Assembly: GCA_030549335.1 (NCBI GenBank)
Contig: CM060188.1
Location: forward strand, 992,001 to 1,056,000
Direction: 5' to 3'
Origin: Pontederia crassipes
Lineage: Eukaryota; Streptophyta; Magnoliopsida; Commelinales; Pontederiaceae
Length of the DNA: 64,000 nucleotides
Shown: piece after piece, positions 48,077-60,724 of the stretch
Numbering within the stretch: position 1 is the stretch's first letter
Layout of the letters: each line of letters begins with the position of its first letter
Notes under the pieces: generated by a model
Database searches by the model: none
The model's input: only the letters and a program-made list of their open reading frames with translations
Told to the model about the DNA's origin: nothing
Translations under genes and position numbers: made by a program

Positions 48077-51000
48077 TAATGGCAATCATGTCGACATCTC
48101 AGTTGTCATTTACATCTTCGGCTAGTGTGAAATGAATGCAAAATTGTCGCGTCCTCTTGTTTGTTTTGTAGCAGTTGTAAGTACATGTAACGACGTACTA
48201 GTTTAGTTTTTGTAAATGTTGATTTAGTATTATAAATAGGAACCCCATGTACTTGGTCAATAGTGATTGCAATAGAAAATTTCTTTTACATTTGTTCTTT
48301 CTCTCTCCTATGTTCACCTCCTTCCTCTGCAACCGTTTTTTACTTTTTCCTTTCACTTAATCTACAGGCAGAGCTTGCACTTTTTAACATGGTATCAGAG
48401 CTTGACGATTCGTCTAAGCTCCTTCGCCTTGCTTCGTTGGAACACTGCCGAAAGCACGCCATCGGCAGGTGAAGCACCATCAATCTACATGGCTTGAGCG
48501 AGCCCTGGCCGGCGATCTGGTCATGACCGACACAGATCTATGTGCCAAAACCATTCTAATGCCTGCATCATAGTTGATCTCGCCTCCGACCGCGAAGGTT
48601 CTCTGCCTCCTCTATTGATTGTTCTCAAGATCTTCTTCGACTATGTCGAGTTCGTGGACTGCTTCATGGATCGTCAGTGTTTTTAGTTCTTTACTTGTTC
48701 TTCTTTCCCTTCCATTTTTCATTTTTTGCTTCTCAGATTGCAGTTCCTCTTTGCAATTTTCTCTTATACCTCTGCACTTTTCGGTCATGTTCCATGTTGC
48801 CGATTTTACTTTTGCATTTTTTTGGGTGGGTGTTCGGATTTGTTCATTTTTTGATCTGGCAACACAACTCCTTGCCTTAGGCATCTCTGTTAGTTTGCCG
48901 ATTGAGTTGCTTCTCATTGGTCTCTTTCTCTGTGGTGTTCATCACTATTCTTCGAAGCTTGCCTCCATTGTTTATCGACATTCTACCATTTTCGGTGAAC
49001 GTTCGGATTACCTTCAAGCCTCATCGCCATCTTCGGATCTTCAGAACTCAAGTATGATGGAGTATCTGACTCACATAAAGTGTGTATGGAATATCACACG
49101 AATAAGAGAAGGTGAAAATCTCTATGACATAAGTCTACCCTATACTCTGGCATGTTACCCTTGAATATAGAGAATAGTATGAATGAAATTTTAAAATTTA
49201 TAATCTCTCTACACTATCGAAATACGATCCGATCCACAAGAAAATGATGTCAGCCAAATCTTAAAGAAATCTCTCGGAGCGAATCTAATAAGAAAATAAT
49301 TGTTGAAAAGAAAGGGTAAAGAAAAATAGTGATGTAACACAAAAGAAAACTAAAGTATATTTTTGGAGTTTTCTTTGTGTAAAAGAGAGAACACCGTAAA
49401 AGTCGAATGATTAGTATACTAAGAAAATGTAAAGCAGTATGATAAGGACGCGTGCTGAGAACTTATGGAAGGTGTCGATGTTGTAAGACTCGATGTTCTT
49501 TAGCTTAGCGTGTTATGGCAAAGGTAACTGAGTTCCCTTCTCACGTGTATATCCGGTCAATCTCCGCAATGGAGGCATATGAGTTCTCACGGATACGTTC
49601 GAGTTAGTGGAAGTCCTATGTTTACGTGGGAGAGAAGGGTTTGTACATAGAAATAGGTGGTATGAAATGAGCTTTTCTAGGGATTTGAGTCTAAGTCTCG
49701 AATCTACCAAATTTCATGCATTCTAAGAGATACACCTGAGGGGAGGAAGCTGCGATCGGCTCACGCTTGCCTTAGGGGAATATGGAATCACCCTCCCGAA
49801 CAGAATGCATAGTCTTAATTTCTTCAAGATGGCTTAGACATTTTAAAAGAAGAAGATAAAGAAATTGAACACAGAGATGGTTAAGTAGAAGCATATGGTC
49901 ATCCTTTGCAATCGTTTAAGTTAATTTCAAACTTCTGACTCAATTCGATCGTCTATTGCCAGAAATTCGGAGGGAGTGTAACCTTTTCAATCGGCGATTC
50001 GAAGGATGAACGACGTCTACCTCAAATCAATTAAAAATCCATCATTGATCTTGTGAAAACCAAGATCGTGAACCACTACCGCATTAGGCTAGGTTTCTCC
50101 ACGTTCAATCGCGATAGAGACTATAATATCCCTTCGGTCGGGGGTGCAAGGCAGTAGGTAATTCAGAAAACTCCTCCTATCAAAGGCAAACATGGAAAGC
50201 ACAGGAATCATGCATGAAACTATCTTCACCCAAACTAGATTCTTCATATTCGATCGCGATGTCGGGGGTGCAGGGTAAAGATAGTTCATAGAGCTCAAAT
50301 CCATATATAGACCAGAAGACAAATGATCGGACAGTGAAATCAAGGAACCATCGTATATTATCATAAACTCAGAAGAGCATCAATACTCGATATCGTTCAT
50401 GACAGAAATTCAAATAAAACATAGCTAGAGGACATTCAAATCCAAATCACATCGACACCTCTCGGCCTCAGCAGGGCTGATTAGTTACAAAACATATGGA
50501 AAATACACTCTTCTCCGTGAATTGTCAAAGGCATCGTTTCAGACTGCTTTCTCTCCTTCACCTTCTTCCTAGCTTGATGCTTACTCTCTGAAGTCCCCCC
50601 CCCCCCCCCCCCCCCAAAAAAAATTCCTCTTTTCCAGAAAGGCGTCCTCCTTTCCTTTTATATCTCCTTCTCTCCCTTTCTCTTGCACTTCTGTCCATTT
50701 TGTCGGTACCTGCTCCTCTCTTCTGTTGCCCTTTGAGAGCTTGTTAGCTCTAGAGTGGTCTCCTTTGCCGCTTGGAAAAGCTTCCTAGTGCTCGGGTGAT
50801 AAAGAATCTTGACTGGTCCCATGTGGTAGAGGGTATTTGTTGTTATGCTGCTTGGCTTTTTTCTCACTCTGACAGCAAATACCGATTTCTGGTGAAGATA
50901 ACAGTGCATGGCTCGGCCGCTCAACTTCATCTCTAGATCTCTTTAGCTCCCTTGCAAAACAAAATGAGATTCAATCCAAAAATGAATCGACAAAGGTATC

Positions 51001-52319
51001 CATTAATGATACGTGAGTTCATGCGGAGAATATTCGTCATGCATTGAATTGGTGATATATGCATGTACTCGTGAGAGAATAACCATATAAAATGAGCATT
51101 ATATGCATGCAAATTAGTGATAAAAATATAGGCTATAATTCTTCACATCAATATCATCTCCACTCTTTCAAAGCGTTCTTTGTCCATTTTTTTGAGCTTT
51201 TGACTCGTTGATTTTTTGGCGTTATCGTCGGAAGTGTTCTTTGCCATTGTCGGCATTTTATCGGCGATGGAATGTTTCCTTCGTTCCTCAGGTCGTCATT
51301 TGGTTGTTGGTTGGCGTCCGTCTTCGCCGATCGACCATTTTCAGAGCTTAACCTTCATTTTTAATTGGCTTCATTATCGACGTTTCAATACTATGTTCTC
51401 CGGCATGTCATTTTTGGTTTGAGGTTGGAAGATTTTTTTCTCTTTGATCATCCTTTGATATCGTTAGTTCTTTTCTGGTGTGTGCTCTCCGCTGTGTGGG
51501 TGTGTCTTCTTCATTGATGCCTTTCTATTTCGATCTTCAACTTCGTTAGTTCGGTCAACTTTCTTTGCATGCTAGATTGCTTTCCTTTGCTCTATTTCTT
51601 GTACTCCAGTTTTAATCAAAGAAAGTGATAATTCTTTCCAGTGCTCTGCATTCTTCTTCCATGTTTGTTCTTCTTCTTCGTTCTACCTGTGGTTGAGAAA
51701 GCGATTTGTGCCAAACCCCAGCGAGTGATCTCGAAGCTCTGCTTGAGTGGGAGTGCATTCTCATTACAGGTACTCGAGGAGGTGATTAGCCACAAGTGGT
51801 GTTCAACCGAATGCATCTCAGCCCCTTTCTTGCCCTGCAATCATATTTGTAATGCTTAGGTTGTCTTCTCCGGCCATGTACTTCAGCAACAAGTTCCAAC
51901 AAATCTTGATTTTTCATTGTCGATGTGCTGTCTCAAGTTACGCTGGTCGACCACTGATCACCATCTCTCAGCGAGGGGGCGTATTGGAAGCCACCACGTC
52001 GACATCTTCAGCTGTCATTTACATCTCCGGCTACTGCAAAGTTAATGCAAAATTCTCGTGTCCTATTATTTGTTTTGTAGCAGTTGTAAGTTCATGCAAC
52101 GACATACTAGTTTAGTTTTTTGTAAGTGTTGGTTTGGTTTAGTAGTATAAATAGAAACCCCATGTACTTGGTTAATAGTGGTTGCAATGGAAAATTTCTT
52201 TTACATTTTTTTCTTTCTCTCTCCCATGTTCATCTCCTTCCTCGGCAATCGTTTTCTAGTTTTTCCTTTCACTTAATACTTTTCCAGCGATCTATAGACG
52301 GAGCTTGCACTTTTTAACA
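48077..52319 (+). mobile_element. non-autonomous Ty1-copia-type element
   Basis: LTRs at 48077-48389 and 51982-52319 share TGTCATTTACATCT, TTTGTTTTGTAGCAGTTGTAAG, TATAAATAG and GAGCTTGCACTTTTTAACA. The primer site TGGTATCAGAGC at 48390 is the copia initiator tRNA-Met match, and a polypurine tract GCGAGGGGGCG (51971-51981) precedes the right LTR. With the inner solo LTR removed, only about 1.5 kb of internal DNA remains and no gag or pol is seen, so it needed another element's proteins. ATTCG occurs beside both ends (48066-48070, 52319-52323), although six bases separate it from the left LTR. Confidence 0.85.
49067..51150 (-). mobile_element. probable solo LTR (2.1 kb) nested in the copia element
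   Basis: It starts TGACTCACATAAAG and ends ATTCTTCACATCA, flanked by GTATC (49062-49066) and ATATC (51151-51155), 4 of 5 matching. On the minus strand GATATAAAAGG (50654-50664) could be its TATA box. A poly-C of 21 lies at 50595-50615. No coding region; borders are tentative. Confidence 0.45.
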
Positions 52320-52660
52320 TTCGGTGTGGCCTCTGAAAGCTGAAGATGGAAACTGACGATCAGGTTTTGGTGAGAAGATAATCAATTCAAAGTCCAATGC
52401 CCCTTGGTGCATTTGGCACATCATCGGCGACATTACTTGCACTTACATTCACTTAAGGCCTGGGAGCTTATACATGTGTACCGTGAATTAACAAATCTAT
52501 TGATTTCTTAGCTGCATATGGTCGCTCACTCGTTAGTAATATTTTTTGGGAGCAGGTTCCCCCTCCGGGACTCCTGTAATTTTTGTACCAAGACAATTCT
52601 GGTATTTATATTAATTGTTAACATTGCTTTTTTTTTTAAAAGAGAGCAATTCCTTTCTTT
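52320..52660 (+). pseudogene. LINE 3' domain, right half (RNase H end)
   Basis: The text resumes the RNase H-like domain cut at 48076: SNAPWCIWHIIGDI at about 52391-52435, then IHLRP and, near 52550, LGAGSPSGTPV in place of the usual WWEQVPPGL. Degenerate. Confidence 0.7.
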
Positions 52661-53060
52661 ATTAGTTATACAAAAGACTAAAAAAATACTTTTTTGAATA
52701 TTGGAAATCATAATCATTAGAGCTTTGTTCATCTAATTTGTTGCATGAAATCAAGATCTCAAACAATACATGTAGTGTCATGGCAGAGGAATGTTAATGT
52801 CTATCTCGTGACTCCCCTCAATAGCCAATCACATTCAAAACCAGAAACCCATGCCCCGATGTGGCCTTGTTCAATTCTTCTGGCACGTCAGACTTTGGAT
52901 AGAGAAAGATCCTAAAGGGCTTGCTACCTCATTGTATGGAATCCTTCTATATGAACCCCTTATTGTTCCCGAAGAAAGTTACAGTATTGATATCCAAATG
53001 CATATAATATATACAATATGCAATAAATGTATATATTTATATGTATATATGAAGCCCTTT
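52661..53060. other. gene B 3' flank
   Basis: Downstream of gene B; short AT runs only. It does not resemble the R1/R2 flank of the other NPF copies. Confidence 0.5.
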
Positions 53061-56000
53061 TCAGACGCTATAACTCTCCACCTCATCTCTCCCCTCCGAC
53101 TTTGTGCACTTGTACCACTTGGCACAGAACACATACACCACAAAGTCTCCACCTGCCAATGCAGCCAAGAGGAAGTAGAATCTGTCCAGATGGCCAATGT
53201 TAAGATTGGCCGGAATCCAGCCAGGCTGACCATCATTGGTCGTGACCTTCATGACCGCCGTCACGATTAAGTCGCTAAAAAAGTTGCCCAGCGAGATGGA
53301 CATCATGCACAGCGCGCTGCCGAAGCTCTTGAGGCCATCGGGTGCTTGCCCATTGAAGAACTCTAGCTGACCCACGTACATGAACACCTCCGAGGCTCCT
53401 ATCATCATGTACTGAGGCACCTGCCACATTATGTGCAAAGAGCTAGACGATATCGTGCCATGGCACCCTTCACATGGTGGGGCCGCCATGGCTCGCTTCA
53501 GCCTAAAGCGCTCCACGATGCCGGCCAAGACCATGGCAATTATCGCTATGACAATTCCAATCCCCATCCTTTGGAGCTCTGTGAGGCCTCTGGGGCTTTT
53601 CTTGATTCTGCAGGCGATGGGTTGGAGGAGCCTATGACAAAGGAAGATGACGAGTGCAACACTGAGAATATCAAAAACCGACATGCTCGAAGCCGATATG
53701 GAGAATCTCCCGATGGTAGTCTCCATGGCCTCTCCTTGCACGACAAAGAGGGATGCCATTTGGGTGAAGATGACGGAGTAGGGGATAGTGCAAAGCCATA
53801 TGGGCAGGAGCCTGAGCACACACTTCAATTCCTCCACTTGGGTGAGAGTGCATAGCCGCCATGGGTCCCTACGAACAGACTGCTCAGCTTGGGAGGCGAT
53901 GCCATCGGCGTTCATGAATGCAGCTCGGTCCAAGAACCTTTATATAAAACATATGACACATTAATTACTTAGGATTTTGTTGGAAGAAGACATATATCAT
54001 GCATGAATTAAAATAAGAAAAAGAAGCTTATATCAATGGAGAAAAAAAGAACAACAAAGGGTGAAATGATGCTCTATGACTTGAAATAAGAAAAAATTTG
54101 TGCATTGTCACATTGAACCCTTGCATGGGATATAATATGACGATAGAAGAGATTTAAACATGTCCTAACTCTTATATGAGCATGCATGCATGAAGAAGAT
54201 GCACTGAACGCTTACTTGAACTGCTCTGTGCGGAGAATAATCTTGCTCTTGCTACCAATGTCATCGGCTTCTTGGAGCTTGTTTTCGCCGGACTCGTATA
54301 GACCATCCCCGTCCCCCGGCTCCTTGACGCTCCATTTTCTCGAGGCCGCGACAACAACCTGGCAAACCCTTGAGATGGGGTTGCCGCATGGCTTGAAGTG
54401 CCTGTACCTCGGAGTCCCGAGTACGAAGAGGACGAATGCAAAGATGGCGGAGATGGCAGACGCGGAGAAGCCGATGGTCCACATGCCATGGTCCTCGATG
54501 TAGCTTAGGAAGGTGTTGGAGAAAAGGGACCCCATGTTGAGCGCCAAGTAGAAGTAGCTAAAGAAAGAGACTTTGCAGTGCGCTTCTGCAGGGTCCTCCG
54601 CGTCGAACTGATCAGCTCCGAAGCTGGCGATGTTGGGCTGGTAACCTCCATTGCCGAGTGCAACCATGTAGATGGACAAGTAGAACACCGCAAGCTCCAA
54701 TTTGGAGTGAGCTGCGCAAGGAATTTGCTCATCACCGCACCCCAAAGGCTTGATAAGTAAAAATTGTGACGAGACCGAAAGCAACACCAAACCCTATTTA
54801 TTGTTTAGCAGAAAACATAAGAGCCATCAGCATGCATCCATGACTTCAAGAAATTAAGTGAAGAAATATAACAAGAACATATGATTTGGAGATATTATAG
54901 TTTGTTGCATTAAATATATAATTACTTACGATCACAAAGATGACTTGGAAGATTGCACAGGTCTTGTATCTGCCCCAGTAGGAGTCACTGAGGAATGCGC
55001 CAATGAGGGAGAAGAGGTAAACTGTGCCCGTCCACTTGCTGACGTTGTTGGAGGCATCTTCGTTGTTTTGATGCATCACTCTCGTCAAGAACAACACTAA
55101 ATTGATGTTAACTCCAAAGAACGCTAGCGTTGCGAGACCCTGGTTCACTGGAATTTATATACATATATGAATCCCTCCTTGTCAATTGATTTATGATAGA
55201 GAATTATCAAGGTATTATATGACACATATAATTATGGTCTAAATGATATATAGTACCAGACGTGAATAGATCTACATCTACTTGCTCAATGGCAAAGAAC
55301 CAGAATTGACATAAACCAGATTTAATCCATTTCAAATTTGTTTTTTTTAGTTTAGGAGAAAAGCTACGGTTAGCTGTAAAAGGGAATAAAATAGGGAAAA
55401 AAACATATGCTATTGCGACAAGGTCCATTTGATAAGTTATATTTTTTATGAGTAACTTAATAGTTAAAGTTAATTTTAAAAAATAAGCAGTTACGTATTT
55501 GATAAGAAAAAAATTATGAGTTATTATTTTAGTCAAATGATCAAAATATTCTTAATATTGTAATAGATGAAATATGTAAAGAAAAATTATATATATTTTA
55601 AGAGTAAAATAGTACATCTATTAATTAAATCGATTATTTTTTTTCACAAAATAAGCTAAGATTCGTCAACTTATTTTTTTCTGACTTATTAAAATAATTG
55701 TTTATTAACTCTCTTTAATTTTTTTACTTATAAATAAATAAAATAAGTGCTTATCGACTCTCATTTTTAGTTATCAAACATGAAAAAATTTTAAAAATAC
55801 TTATAAATTTTTTATTAACTTATAACATCTCCTAAATGTGAGAAAAAAAATAGGAAGAGAGAAAAAGGACAGAAATAAGTACAAGAGAGAATAAAATTAT
55901 GTACAAATCAAATGGAGAAAGAGATGAGACCAAGGAAAAGAAGAAATATCATGAAAATGCTTATTTCAATTAAATGACTGAAATAAAGGAATCGGGAACA

Positions 56001-56397
56001 TGTTAGGTAAAAAAGAATAAAATGAAAAAAATGGAAAGATAAATTGAAGAGATACAAAGTCAATTAAAACAATAATCTACACCAATATACTGTTTTGAAA
56101 TAAAAAAAGGAATATATATATATATAAGAAAAATGAAGGTATAAATCAACGTACATGGATTTTTTAAGTCCTCGATTCTAGGCAAAACATCCATAATTAT
56201 TTTCGTGGATTAAACATACAAAAATAATGTTGATATATTATGCCTGAAAAACATACGAACACGTACGTACCGAGAATAATCGTCCCGGTCATCCAGCCGC
56301 CCGATTTGTGTTTGAACGCCGGCTTTCCCTCGTGATCCAGTGAGCCGTCGAGCGTGCACTGCGTCTCGCCTCCCTTATCCTCGTTTACCGCGTTCAT
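53061..56397 (-). CDS. NPF7.3/NRT1.5-like transporter, gene B (599 aa)
   Basis: Coding exons 56397-56271, 55147-54930, 54793-54216 and 53937-53061 join in frame with GT/AG borders to 599 residues; Arabidopsis NPF7.3 is slightly longer. Blocks: LVNQGLATLAFFGVN (TM1), KWTGTVYLFSLIGAFLSDSY, GCGDEQIPC, GNGGYQPNIASFGADQFD, FSYFYLALNMGSLFSN, GTPRYRHFKPCGNP, PWRLCTLTQVEELKC, QVPQYMMIGASEVFMYVG and GWIPANLNIGHLDRFYFLL. This is the NPF7 branch. The ExxER motif is absent, the feature linked to non-symport behaviour of NPF7.3 (K+/H+ exchange, bidirectional nitrate transport; established for Arabidopsis, inferred here). Exon 2 is 218 bp as in gene A, and phases are identical. The residual DQFD block is intact, unlike gene A, and the C-terminal tail KSEGRDEVESYSV is longer. 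No disabling change is seen. Confidence 0.93.
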
Positions 56398-56851
56398 CCT
56401 TTAAAAAAATTATCTCCCTTCAGTTCTGGATTGGTTCTTGTCTCAGTTCCAGACAGCTTAATTCTTTATCTGCAACAATTTAATTGCACACATACAACCA
56501 TCGAAATACAAAATCACAAGCTGATAGTGTTGACATAACAGCAAGGAAATCAACTTACATGATATCCAGAGCCTAATCCTGAGTTAATATATATATTTGC
56601 ACTCTTGAATCTGCAGTCACCTGCAGGCTTAATTTGTGATCAAAGAAATTAACCCGAGAGGTTTGTAAAGACGATCGAGTAGAAGAAGATTATATATATA
56701 TATATGCCAACTTGAGATCGATCATTACCTGCGATGCCACCAGCCGGGCCGCCACTGTTCCTATATATGACTCTAAGCAAGAAGCAGGAAGACAAGCTGG
56801 TAGGGAGTGCTATCTGTCTAACTGCTGATGGATGCAGCATACGAATTTATA
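56398..56851 (-). promoter_or_regulatory. gene B core promoter and 5' non-coding exon
   Basis: TATAAAT is at 56845-56851 within TCTATAAATTCGT. The leader exon ends GGTGGCATCGCAG before a GTAATG donor (56728-56727). An acceptor TTGCAG (56471-56470) opens the ATG exon, with 72 bases of leader before the start. Same plan as gene A. Confidence 0.65.
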
Positions 56852-56869
56852 GACGCAGGATGGGGATTC

Positions 56870-58560
56870 AATTAACGGAGAGCTGGTGATTAATCCAAGG
56901 ATGTGGGCATACATACCATAGATGATGCCATACTCCTGGTATTTATATTTATCTCCTGGTTTCGAGTACTCTATGTCTATCCACATTGTTGAATTTAAAG
57001 AGAATAAAAGGAAATTGGCAATTAATTAAGAAGAAGGATATCGTTCTTCTGCTCTTCAGTTGGATACTGGTTGCTGCCAGTGATGATAATTAATTAAGAT
57101 ATTCCTTCTTTGCGTGGAACAACACAGAAAACGTCCCAAAAAGTTGTAATTAATTAATGGAGAGTGTGTCAAAAACAAGAATGTGTCTAGATTCATTTTA
57201 TTGCAAAAAAAAAACAACTTTATCCCCAGCCAACCACGTTATTTATTTAAAAATAAACTCAAGGCTTTAAAAACTCATTATTACCCTTTTTTAAAAAAAA
57301 AATTCAGCTTATCGTGCAAAATCATAATATTACACATATATGAAGCCATCAACTCAGAATTGTGAGAGGACACACGAGAATGGGATAATACGCTTTGAAC
57401 GAAATCAAGTTGAAACCGTCCGTTTATCGAATAGGTCTGTTCAACTTTTTTTCAGAAAAAAAAGACAATACAGGCATTTAATTAGATTAATTAAAGCACG
57501 AATTTAATGAGATGATTAATGGCTAATGAGGTGTAGGAAGTTAATGATCCTTAATTTGCTAAGCCTCAGAATTAATTAGTCCTTTATCCAAATGAATCAT
57601 TTAATTAATTTGCTTTAAATTAACCTTGAATGTGCTCTTTAATTGAATAGTCCAGTAATGGCTTTAGTTGGCAATATTTTATAAGCATCTGTATACAGGA
57701 TTAATCGCATAACATTAATTATTAGCTCACATACTAAGAATGCAATATTGCCCAGAAAATGTCCTCTATAGTGTATGTGGCATTGCATCCACTGCCCACT
57801 CCTATCCCGCATTCTCAGGAACCCTTGCAAGTTAAAAGAACATTTATTCATAGATGACGTCTTCACATAATTAAGAGTAACACTGTTTTGCCACTTGCCA
57901 GTCTAATTAACCATCTGCTGCTCGAACTGAGTTTTAATTTGATGCATCTATAAATGCAGTGCAAGTCGAAAGGTATCTATCTATGTTATCACCCATCTGG
58001 CCGAGCACTGCTGATTGGGCAATATGATTTATGCTGGTTTCACGTTGTTTAATTAATTATGTCTTTGGCATGAGCATTAAGCATTTAATTAATTAATTAT
58101 TTGGGTGGAGAGATACTGCAGCCAGAAACAGCTGGAGATCGAACAGGTTCCCCCACATGCCTTCTTATTTCATTACCATGACAGGCACATAACATCGATC
58201 ATGTTCTTGTTTCCCAAATGATGTTTGCGTATTTTCTTTTTGTAATATATCATCGTCGACGCATGATTTCAGCACCTGATACCTATATATAATTATTGAA
58301 CTGAATTCGAGTTTGGATTTTAAGGAGACGCACATGAAACCATGCGGCTCAAATCCTGAGCAGACAAAAAAGTGATGGATTGATTAATGCTCCAACCTCT
58401 CTCACATAGTCACATTGTTTTTCGACCCTTTAGATTTGTTTTAATTATGCCAAATATACAAAGAAATGTAAAATGCACACGAATTCTATCAAAACAGATT
58501 TTTAATTCCTTAACTTAACAGAATGAAAAAACAAGCATATATATATATATATATTATATA
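56870..58560. other. gene B upstream region
   Basis: AT-rich with many TTAATTAA tracts; no gene recognised. Likely promoter territory of gene B. Confidence 0.5.
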
Positions 58561-59325
58561 AGATTTAGTAGGGTCATACGCCTTCCTACGCATCGGTGTC
58601 CACCGGGCGACATGCCAGATCTCTTGACCAAGCTGAAGGGCAAGGTCTGAGTGGAGTTTGACGTGTTGTGGGCAGATCTGGCAACTTACGATGAGGTGGG
58701 CTGCGACAAGGTCAAAGCTACAGCGAGATCCGAGTTGCAATGAGAGGTGAGGAGCTCGATCCGAGAGAGCAGCGAGGTCGGGCGAAGTCGACAGACCAGG
58801 GCTCCGTGAAGTCGACAACACGGGTTGGCGGCGAGAAGTCCGGCAATACTTGAAGATGATGTAGGGATCTCGAAGAGGGGAGATCGTTCGTCGCTCCTCC
58901 TTCTCCTCAGTGGATCGAGTCTCTTTCTCCCTCCATGTGGAGATCGTGTCTTCGTAGGTCGATTGTCGTCGTCATCTGCCCACCATCCTTGTAGGTCGTC
59001 GCAGTTCGATCACCGCCACCATCTGCCCCCCGCTCTCGTAGCTCGTCGCAGAGCGATTGCCGCCGCCCTCCATCCTAATAGGTCGATAATCGTCGCCCGT
59101 TGCCCTTGCAGATCGATCGCTACCATCTTCCCAACTCGCCACCGATCGATCTGCGATGACTTGCCATCGATAAGCGAGGGCTCACCATCGATCGCCATTC
59201 TCAGCCCTCTGCTCGCTGCCACCCTTCTACCTCAGCTCGCCGTTGCCCTGCGCCCTCGGCCACTCGTTAGCCACGTTAGGTGTATGAGGGTCATACGCCT
59301 CAAACATCATATATATATATATATA
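58561..59325. repeat. GC-rich block with degenerate tandem units
   Basis: The phrase AGGGTCATACGCCT stands near both ends (58571 and 59287). Between 58950 and 59130, units on GTAGGTCGTCGCAG...CGATTGCCGCC repeat every 30-45 bp. The 185-codon plus-strand frame here is a by-product of this composition. Possibly a transposon; type unknown. Confidence 0.45.
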
Positions 59326-60090
59326 TGGAATATTATGATTCCTACATTAGGTGCATATAATTCATCACGGCCATTCGATTAGGGTTCAACGACTGGGATT
59401 ACATCATGTTGGGTCGTTCGGTTCACTCGTGGTTTAGTCTTCTGGCCATGTTGGGTCATCTTTGTCGATCTCTCTGGCTGTCTGCGAAGGACACTGACCG
59501 TGGATGATTAATGGAACCTCTACCCATCGACCTCTCCATTGTCGTAGAACACTGAAAGGGGGGCGTCGACCCCCCTCTACGACATCGCCGACCTCTCCAT
59601 TATTGTAGAACACTAGAAGGGAGGCGTCGCACCCCACCCCCCCCCCCCTCCCCCCCCGACCTCAATGATGAAGTCGTAGAGGGGGGCCGATGCTCCCCCT
59701 TTTTGCTTCCCCGCCGGCAAGTGTGAAAGGGGGGTGTCCGCCCCCTCTGCGATCTCTTCGGTGAGGTCGTAGAGGGAGACAACACTCCCCCCTTTTTGCT
59801 ACTATGCCGGCCGATGAGCCCGAGCTTCACGAAGAGGTGGGACATTAGTACCGTGGTGGGACATCATCGCTGTGAGAGATTGCCGTCGCTAGCCTCGTCG
59901 CACTGAACGCCATCGTCGAGCGGCATTCCATCCGCGATGGAAGGCGGCTTGTGGATGAACCGGATGCGAATGCAAATCACATCTCAACCCTCCATGCTTC
60001 TACACGCAAATCCAATGACTGGGAAACTGTGATTGCCCTTGTATACACTCATATGTGAATGCACTTTAATATTCCTCTATATATAAAGTC
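59326..60090. mobile_element. inverted-repeat element with GC-rich core
   Basis: The left end GGAATATTATGATTCC...GTGCATA and the reverse-complemented right end GAGGAATATTAAAGTGCAT resemble each other. The core (59500-59830) has two tandem units with GACCTCTCCATT(G/A)TTGTAGAACACT-like text, and poly-C runs. No gene. Confidence 0.45.
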
Positions 60091-60720
60091 GGGTGAAGCA
60101 CCTTTCTAAGTAAGGGAATTTATAGATTAACTCAAGAACTCCCTTGTGCTTAGCACAAGTGAATAGCTGTTGTTAAATGCTTATTTAAATTAATATATTA
60201 TTTTAATATGTGTCATTAACAATGATTTTACTTCTAGCACTAAATGGCTTGACTGAGTGTGATTAGTAATAAAAACTATAACTGAAGTTTAAAACTTAAT
60301 AAATCCATGACATCGCAATAGGAGAGTCAGTCTAAGAAAAAGAATGCATCTAATGATAGAAAGCAAGCAAGAAATGCAGTAATCAGTCATGTTGTGAAAA
60401 CTATTTAATTGCCAGCAAAATGTCAATAGCGTATCAGCTTATCACCAAGGAAAAAAATGGAAAAAAGATCATGATTAAGCTCAATATGACAATATAAAAC
60501 TTTGAAAGTGAATTCATGTTATGTTTTTCAGCAATTATCCATAAAATGACACTTTAGTTGCTTGGATACACTAAAGCAATACAAGAGGAGCCCCAAGATT
60601 AATTAAATAGGAGGAAACTTCAACTTCAAAGGGGAAACTCTATCCTGAGTCCCTGGATATAAAAAAATCTTAGTTGAGTTTCTTTTTTTCCCTTGAATTT
60701 ATCAACATCCTAGTTGCTAA
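60091..60720. other. intergenic, no gene recognised
   Basis: AT-rich, nothing interpretable. Confidence 0.6.
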
Positions 60721-60724
60721 TAAA

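Noticed and set aside
58825-59382. 185-codon plus-strand frame
   Set aside because: The translation is R/S/H/P-rich and mirrors the GC-rich tandem units; it runs into an (AT)n tract. No protein family recognised.
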